64,000 bases of DNA from assembly GCA_937991645.1 (NCBI GenBank), contig CALKPL010000017.1, positions 36,753 through 100,752 on the forward strand, read 5' to 3'. Below the pieces are notes generated by a model. That model searched no databases. It had not been told where the DNA came from and worked only from the letters and a program-made list of their open reading frames with translations. Each line of letters begins with the position of its first letter. The stretch's first letter is position 1. Both the position numbers and the translations under genes were made by a program. Source of the DNA: UMGS1783 sp900555065 (lineage in GTDB: Bacteria > Bacillota > Clostridia > Oscillospirales > UMGS1783). Positions 59,801-64,000 of the stretch are shown here, one piece after another.

Positions 59801-61815
59801 CCTATAATTTTATGCCGGTTGAGGTGACGGACGTGACCATTGTTGACGACCGGACCGTCAACCTGACGTTTAACCAGGCCGTAACACTGGACCATGAATG
59901 CGAACAGAACCACGCGGACAACGTGCACTGGTATTTTTCAGACAGCGCGCTGCCCAATCCGGGCGTCAACGGCAGCTGGCAGATCAACGTCTCCAGCGTC
60001 ACGACAACGGATAACGTCACCTGGTCGTTCCAGGCGGAATCGGCCCTTCCTTCGGAAGGCGTTCTACGGGTTGTAGAAAACTGCAAGAGTGTAGGCGGCG
60101 ACGCGGACAGTTATGTCAAGGCCGTCAGCGCGTCCAGTACCGGCGTACAGCTGGTGGCGACGCATCCTGCCGGAACAGAGGGCTTTGACGTGTTTGCAAT
60201 CGGCTATACAATCCCCCAGGCGCCGCTTGCTGTCGTAAAGACGGAAATCATCGGCGACAGAACCGTAGCGCTCACGTTCAGCGAAACAGTCACTATGAGC
60301 CATGCCTGCCCTGCGGGCGGCTCTGCGGCTGCGCACTGGTTCTTCTCGGATACGGCCCTTCCCAATCCCGGTGTGGGCGACAGCTGGCAGATCTCCGTTT
60401 CGAGCGTAACAACAGAGGACAATCTCACCTGGTATTTCACTGCGGCTGAGGACCTGCCCGCGGAGGGCGTGCTTCGGTTCAGCGAAATGTGCTATATCAC
60501 CCAGGGCGACGAGGGCGACTTTGTCAACGTAACGTCCATTGAAAACGGCAAGAAACTGCCCGCAACGCATCCCGGCGGCATACACGGCTACGACGTGTTC
60601 GCCGTGTCCTATAACGTGCCGCTCGCCATCACAGAGGTTAAAACGGTGAACAGTACGACAGTGGACGTCACCTTTTCACACCCCGTCACAATGACCCATG
60701 ACTGCCAGAACGAGATCTCTACAGCCGCGCACTGGTATTTTGCGGACGTAGCCAATCCCATCCCCGGCGTGGACGGCAGCTGGCAGATCGACGTAACGAG
60801 CGTGACCGCGTCTGCAGACAATCGGACATGGCGGTTTGTCGCGGCTTCGGCGCTTCCGGAAACAGGCGTGCTCCGCGTTACGGAAAACTGCCGCGGAAAC
60901 GGGAATGGCGACGAGGACAGCCTTGTCCAGACTGTAAAATCCCTGTTCGACAGTACGACGCTTGAAGCGACGGACCCTGCGGGCAGCACGGCGTTTGATG
61001 TATACGCCGTCGCATACGCGTTCCCTGCGCTGGGCGTTGTAAATGTGGATCTTGTAAGCGAGAGCACCGTAGCGCTGACATTTAACGAGGCGGTCACGAT
61101 GGAGCATGTCTGCCCCGCGGGCGGCAGCGCAGCGTCGCACTGGTTCTTTGCCGATTCACCGAATCCGACCCCTGGAACGGGGGATAGCTGGCAGATCCCG
61201 GTGTCGACAGTCACGCACTCTGACGACAATAAAACGTGGTACTTCACCGCGGCCTCGGACTTGCCGGCGGAGGGCCTGCTCCGATTCAGCGAAATGTGTT
61301 ATATTACGCAGGGCGATGAGGACGACTGCGTCAACGTAACTTCGCTGGATACCGGGCGCAAGCTGCCCGCGACGGATCCAGGCGGGCCGAACGGCTACGA
61401 CGTATTCGCCGTATCCTATAATATACCGCTGCAGGTGACCGACGTTACAAAGGTGAACGATACGACTGTCAACGTGACATTCTCTCACCCCGTCACCATG
61501 CAGCACAACTGCCCGGGCGAGATCGATGTCGAGGCGAGCTGGTACTTTGCCGATCAGCCCGACCCTGTCCCCGGCGTGGGCGGCAGTTGGCAGGTGAACG
61601 TAAGTTCCATTACTACGACGGACAACAAGACCTTTACGTTCACAGCCGCATCGGCCCTGCCCGAAACAGGTTTGCTGCGGGCGACGGAGAACTGCTATGT
61701 ATCGCACGGCGACGACGATAAATACATTATGTTTGTAACATCTCTTGTAACCGATGAAAAGCTGGTGGCAAACCGTCCCTCAAGCGGGTTTGACGTGTTT
61801 GTGGTATCCTACTAA
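56803..61815 (+). CDS. Large secreted GH36 alpha-galactosidase-like protein with seven C-terminal repeats
   Basis: 1670 residues. Signal peptide 1-29. GH36 (melibiase) region about 40-720: N-terminal beta-sandwich, then barrel with YWMDTGWYP, WFEPERVMPGTEL, DVYRQDFN (Asp472, likely nucleophile), LDNCASGGRRID and ALWRCDDCY (Asp543, likely acid/base). From 733 to the end come seven repeats of 130-137 residues, each opening like a bacterial Ig domain (TVNVTFNQAVTM). Six carry Cys pairs in HxC and ENC or EMC, with PGVxxSWQ between. It has no wall anchor. Probable role: cleaving alpha-galactosides or related sugars outside the cell, the repeats holding glycans. The start follows GGAGG. Confidence 0.82.
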   Translation: MKTKKGMALFLAILMIATNLVTIGTVANDTSSLSDNSEYQTLGTQISPITAAETDVSAADVTRMRTWINNNLINAGSNGTAPAYEISYNGTLLSESLSSWTFSNVRNTDVSENVESYTVTAANTSAGLTLRCEILFYTDYAACEWEVFASSSNASDVNVVTDFYAMKSEIDMPSETASPAATVHYNRGSMDQANAFKPFSDTVSVNSTQTFTADGGRPSYTYMPFFNFSWQNAGGAVLAIGWPAQWYFKYTRTAAQELSLEIKQETFSVQAGKISEDEAKTPKVFMMFYNSSNMIKGQNLYRRFTDEYNNENIRQLLASSATVEYDWMMRANTTNQISTFDKYAYYGLPFEMYWMDTGWYPIVNNDWVYTGNWSVDTSPFRFPNGLSEFMDYGKQNYGMDMLVWFEPERVMPGTELYSMTDYLLTPQNNTGGWHYGNEWRLFNYADDDALQWMQNRICGIIEDEGIDVYRQDFNIAPLYFWQNGDTEGVDAGLTENKYIQNYMKFLEDMLDMFPDIMLDNCASGGRRIDHEMNMISGALWRCDDCYTTINEQLHNYGLSYWIGVHGTGTILTDEVSPTYDIRSRFGPSFTVSWSYQNASLDWGHLLTMLEQYKDVREYMVKDYYPLTPYDETQNVWFGWQYNDPDSSEGVVQMFRRPDNSQPNVNVKLYGLEPNTTYAVYDFDTDTYQFMTGSALMNTGLPLSSAEAGQSFLIKYMPLATYNTMVSASDSAGAIAVTDITIDQKTAAVTFNQPVQFEYLNAPKGVSSHWFFTSSSTTLADKVTVEKAYTTDNITWYFEAAGYLPYHAGALCLIEDNQVDSDGVISGLVSSDRRKSVQATSVSDTDSDLFAIPFTADDVTEDTPIPNTVPISVVDVTVTDPTTVEVTFNQAVTMNHECENGNKLHGHWFFADCADPNPGVNGSWQVNITSIQTEDNITWSFQAESTLPASGVLRVTENCRTGTGDADSLVQVVRSRISGDQLVANDPQGVDKFDVFAVPYSYNFMPVEVTDVTIVDDRTVNLTFNQAVTLDHECEQNHADNVHWYFSDSALPNPGVNGSWQINVSSVTTTDNVTWSFQAESALPSEGVLRVVENCKSVGGDADSYVKAVSASSTGVQLVATHPAGTEGFDVFAIGYTIPQAPLAVVKTEIIGDRTVALTFSETVTMSHACPAGGSAAAHWFFSDTALPNPGVGDSWQISVSSVTTEDNLTWYFTAAEDLPAEGVLRFSEMCYITQGDEGDFVNVTSIENGKKLPATHPGGIHGYDVFAVSYNVPLAITEVKTVNSTTVDVTFSHPVTMTHDCQNEISTAAHWYFADVANPIPGVDGSWQIDVTSVTASADNRTWRFVAASALPETGVLRVTENCRGNGNGDEDSLVQTVKSLFDSTTLEATDPAGSTAFDVYAVAYAFPALGVVNVDLVSESTVALTFNEAVTMEHVCPAGGSAASHWFFADSPNPTPGTGDSWQIPVSTVTHSDDNKTWYFTAASDLPAEGLLRFSEMCYITQGDEDDCVNVTSLDTGRKLPATDPGGPNGYDVFAVSYNIPLQVTDVTKVNDTTVNVTFSHPVTMQHNCPGEIDVEASWYFADQPDPVPGVGGSWQVNVSSITTTDNKTFTFTAASALPETGLLRATENCYVSHGDDDKYIMFVTSLVTDEKLVANRPSSGFDVFVVSY
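58999..61815 (+). repeat. Seven tandem protein repeats of the GH36 protein
   Basis: Repeat starts near 58999, 59406, 59815, 60222, 60618, 61027 and 61424 (residues 733, 868, 1005, 1140, 1272, 1409, 1541). Repeats 4 and 6 share CPAGGSAA and FSEMCYITQGDE; repeats 5 and 7 share FSHPVTM, so 4-5 and 6-7 look like a duplicated pair. Repeat 1 lacks both cysteines. Confidence 0.85.
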
Positions 61816-61838
61816 TTTCTTCCTCTTTCCCCCATATG

Positions 61839-61868
61839 GGCCGGCGCTGTATGCGCCGGCCTCTTTCT
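61839..61868 (+). terminator. Terminator of the GH36 gene
   Basis: GGCCGGCGC, TGTAT, GCGCCGGCC, then TCTTTCTT. Confidence 0.85.
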
Positions 61869-61869
61869 T

Positions 61870-61903
61870 GATAAAAGCGGCCGCCCATGGCTTGGGCGGC
61901 CGC
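61870..61903 (-). terminator. Terminator of the 69-residue gene
   Basis: On the minus strand GCGGCCGCCCA, a 5-base loop, TGGGCGGCCGC, then TTTTATC. Confidence 0.85.
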
Positions 61904-61907
61904 CGAT

Positions 61908-62117
61908 TCAGCTCAGTTTCTGGAGAATCCTCTTGCAGGTTTTTCCGATGCTTTTCACGTAGTCCCCGCCTTGGTCCATACCGTTATAGGCGTAGTGTTC
62001 CGGCACCTTCTGGCAGATCCACTGCACCTGTTCCGGCGTAAGATCGCCGCGCACGTCGAAATTGAACCCAATGTCGTCGAGAAGCTCCAGCTCTTTATCC
62101 GTAAAATTGACTGTCAT
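61908..62117 (-). CDS. Small hypothetical protein (69 aa)
   Basis: The frame begins MTVNFTDKELELLDDIG and ends with a basic helix (KTCKRILQKLS). It is acidic at the start, soluble and likely all-helical. It resembles short uncharacterised clostridial proteins but I recognise no named family. ATG 62117 is chosen because AAAGGA lies 9 bases upstream; the in-frame GTG at 62126 abuts that site. It is monocistronic with its own terminator. Confidence 0.7.
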   Translation of the reverse strand: MTVNFTDKELELLDDIGFNFDVRGDLTPEQVQWICQKVPEHYAYNGMDQGGDYVKSIGKTCKRILQKLS

Positions 62118-62251
62118 TATCGGCACTCCTTTCTCTTACCTGTATTGTTTGCAGGCGGGCTTCAAATATGAGCGCAGGGCTACGAAATCAGGACAAAATG
62201 TGTATTTTCCATATAGCAGATTGCCAAAATCGCGCAATCTGAGAGAATGGG

Positions 62252-62280
62252 TGGACGGCGGGCCGTTTTTCATGTATAAT
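62252..62280 (+). promoter_or_regulatory. Promoter of the PurF paralogue gene
   Basis: TGGACG, 17 bases, TATAAT. A small stem CAGATTG/CAATCTG lies just upstream (62218-62241). Confidence 0.6.
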
Positions 62281-62313
62281 AATAAAATAAAATCACAATA
62301 GGGGGAACGTCAT

Positions 62314-63720
62314 TTGGGCGGATTGTTTGGAGTCACAGGGAAGCAAAACTGCGCGTACGACCTGTTTTTCGGGGTGGATTACCATTCGCATCTCGGCACG
62401 GTCAAAGGCGGCATGGCCGTGTTGGGCGACGTCGGCTTTACCCGGGTAATACACAATATACAGAATTCGCCGTTTCGAACGAAGTTTGAAAACGACGTTG
62501 CGGAAATGACGGGAAACAGCGGAATCGGCTGTATCAGCGATACCGATTCGCAGCCGCTTGTCGTGAAATCCCATTTAGGCGACTATGCCATTGCCTGCGT
62601 TGGTAAAATCAATAACGTCGAGCAGCTGCTGTCGCTCGCCTTTAAAAAGGGCGGCCGGCACTTTCTTGAGGGCAGCCGTGGGCAGGTCAACTCTACCGAG
62701 CTTGTCGCAACCATTATTGACGGCTCCGCCTCGTTTGTAGAAGGTATCCACCGTGTGTTTGAGCTGATTGACGGCTCCATGTCCATGCTCATTCTCACCA
62801 GGGACGGCGTGATCGCGGCGCGGGACAAGCTGGGCCGCACCCCGCTCATACTGGGTGGGAGAGAGGATGCAGTGTGCGTCAGCTCTGAATCGTTTGCCTT
62901 TTTGAACCTCGGCTACCGCCAGCTGTCCGAGCTCGGTCCGGGCGAGATCGTCCGTTTCACGCCGGAGGGGGTGGAGCAGCTTTCTCCGCCGGGCGATGAG
63001 ATGCGCATATGCTCTTTTTTGTGGACGTATTATGGTTATCCGTCTTCGAGCTATGAGGGCGTGAACGTGGAAAATATGCGCTATCGCTGCGGCGCGCACC
63101 TTGCGGAACAGGACGGCGATATGCCGATCGATTCCGTCGCCGGCGTGCCGGACTCGGGTATCGCGCATGCGATCGGATACGCGCAGCGTTCAGGCGTACC
63201 CTTTACCCGGCCGCTGATTAAATACACGCCGACCTGGCCGCGCAGCTTTACGCCGCGGGACCAGGGCCAGCGCGATCTGATCGCGCGCATGAAGCTCATA
63301 CCGGTAGACGAGCTTGTTCGCGGGCGCAGACTGCTGTTTATCGACGACTCGATCGTACGCGGAACGCAGCTGAAGGAAACGGCGGATTTTCTCTACCGCA
63401 ACGGTGCGGAGCAGGTGCATGTGCGGCCTGCCTGCCCGCCGATCATGTTCAGCTGTAAATATATCAACTTTTCACGCTCCACTTCGCCCATGGAGCTGAT
63501 TACGCGGCGAATTATCCAGGAACTTGAGGGCCGGTGCGACGACGAACTGGCCTACCGTTACGCTGACGACACGGGCGAAAAGTATCAGGACATGGTGTCC
63601 TGCATGTGTGATAAAATGCAGTTTTCTTCTCTCAAATTTCTTAAACTCGGAGATTTGACCGACGCCGTCTCCCTGCCGCCCTGTAAGCTCTGCACCTACT
63701 GCTGGAGCGGACGGGAATGA
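62314..63720 (+). CDS. Amidophosphoribosyltransferase-like protein without the catalytic Cys (PurF paralogue)
   Basis: 468 residues. True PurF begins with Cys1, the glutaminase nucleophile (CGIFGI-like). Here the start reads GGLFGV, and the Asn-Gly pair and Arg motif of the Ntn domain are also changed (GIGCISDTD, ACVGKINN). The phosphoribosyltransferase half is well kept: SVAGVPDSGIAHAIGYA and PRPP loop LLFIDDSIVRGTQ. Cysteines at the end (MCDKM, CKLCTYC) suit an Fe-S cluster as in Bacillus PurF. Start TTG 62314 has AGGGGGA 7 bases ahead. It may use ammonia, or have another role. No purine genes are adjacent. Confidence 0.88.
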   Translation: MGGLFGVTGKQNCAYDLFFGVDYHSHLGTVKGGMAVLGDVGFTRVIHNIQNSPFRTKFENDVAEMTGNSGIGCISDTDSQPLVVKSHLGDYAIACVGKINNVEQLLSLAFKKGGRHFLEGSRGQVNSTELVATIIDGSASFVEGIHRVFELIDGSMSMLILTRDGVIAARDKLGRTPLILGGREDAVCVSSESFAFLNLGYRQLSELGPGEIVRFTPEGVEQLSPPGDEMRICSFLWTYYGYPSSSYEGVNVENMRYRCGAHLAEQDGDMPIDSVAGVPDSGIAHAIGYAQRSGVPFTRPLIKYTPTWPRSFTPRDQGQRDLIARMKLIPVDELVRGRRLLFIDDSIVRGTQLKETADFLYRNGAEQVHVRPACPPIMFSCKYINFSRSTSPMELITRRIIQELEGRCDDELAYRYADDTGEKYQDMVSCMCDKMQFSSLKFLKLGDLTDAVSLPPCKLCTYCWSGRE

Positions 63721-63742
63721 CCCGCGCTTATGATATTGTTAT

Positions 63743-63774
63743 GCGCCCGGCCTTTTTTAGCCGGGCGTTTTTTT
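63743..63774 (+). terminator. Terminator after the PurF paralogue
   Basis: CGCCCGGC, an 8-base loop of mostly T, GCCGGGCG, then T7. Confidence 0.93.
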
Positions 63775-64000
63775 CTTTTGTCATGGCTGTTTGTGTATGA
63801 AGAAAGAATGTATGCACACAGGCGCAGCAAAATCCAGGACAAAAACAAAGGGAAGAGGGTGCCGGAAAAAGCGGCTGGTGATTTACTTGAGGCAGCGAGC
63901 CGAAGTGCGGAAGAAGGCGTGCATGTCCAATAAGGCGGAGTATTAACGGTATATATTATATCACCGCACAAAAAATCTTGCGCATTTGAAATCGTCATGA
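63775..64000. other. End of window, no supported gene
   Basis: Short frames exist on both strands (a basic 49-residue one from 63800 on plus, a longer one on minus running through the terminator), but none has a ribosome site or recognisable sequence. A minus-strand gene starting beyond the window edge cannot be excluded. Confidence 0.4.

Noticed and set aside
63696..63998. A 100-residue minus-strand frame at the window end
   Set aside because: It passes through the strong terminator into the PurF paralogue on the other strand; no ribosome site can be checked because the window ends.

Overview
The window looks like chromosomal DNA of a Gram-positive, spore-forming, anaerobic member of the Clostridia, fairly GC-rich in genes and AT-rich in promoters. 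Reasons: the ylxM-ffh-rpsP-khpA-rimM-trmD order, yloU-yloV (Asp23 and FakA type), an LCP wall ligase, a flavodiiron protein, a 4-hydroxybutyrate-dehydrogenase-like enzyme, an AlaR/AlaT-like pair, textbook sigma-A promoters, and one possible sigma-K promoter in front of a 29-residue membrane peptide. I cannot assign a genus from the sequence alone.

Layout. 1-4050: end of a membrane-protein gene, then the SRP/ribosome-maturation operon, which stops after trmD without rplS. 4051-5492: a 40-residue reading frame and an iron-type alcohol dehydrogenase, both on the minus strand. 5601-6565: tRNA-Thr and tRNA-Tyr followed by a mosaic of hairpin-bearing repeats. 6606-9999: accessory-looking genes, including an inositol-monophosphatase-family gene followed by a two-helix membrane plus beta-rich protein that resembles CBASS Cap15 effectors, and a zinc-ribbon membrane protein. 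10656-21127: CNNM/CBS transporter, a large secreted glycosidase-like protein, flavodiiron protein, branched-chain aminotransferase, LCP protein, YjbQ. 20426-24315: ABC exporter with a long coiled coil. 24438-38192: NAD synthetase, DUF2207 protein, FemX-like enzyme, nitroreductase, FakA/Asp23, an EF-G paralogue and a URO-D-family protein. 38352-51999: PgeF, SbcD/YhaN-like pair, MarR-MATE, DUF711-ACT, then a PHP/AlaR/AlaT/IspE/YchF run and an acyltransferase. 52164-55636: class A PBP and tRNA-Arg. 55637-56484: a second mosaic of the same repeats. 56803-61815: a 1670-residue secreted GH36-type protein with seven C-terminal repeats. 62314-63720: a PurF paralogue.

How parts fit. The two large secreted GH36-like proteins probably attack host or plant galactosides outside the cell. 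They lie 44 kb apart but share a 14-bp element at similar distances upstream, so they may be co-regulated. Two glutamine-dependent enzymes (NadE and the PurF paralogue) seem to have lost their glutaminase active sites while keeping the synthase or transferase site, which would suit a cell living on free ammonia. The least explained material is the tRNA-linked repeat family: four copies keep a 58-59 bp core between inverted arms that carry runs of A and T, and others are decayed. No CRISPR array, prophage or insertion sequence was recognised.
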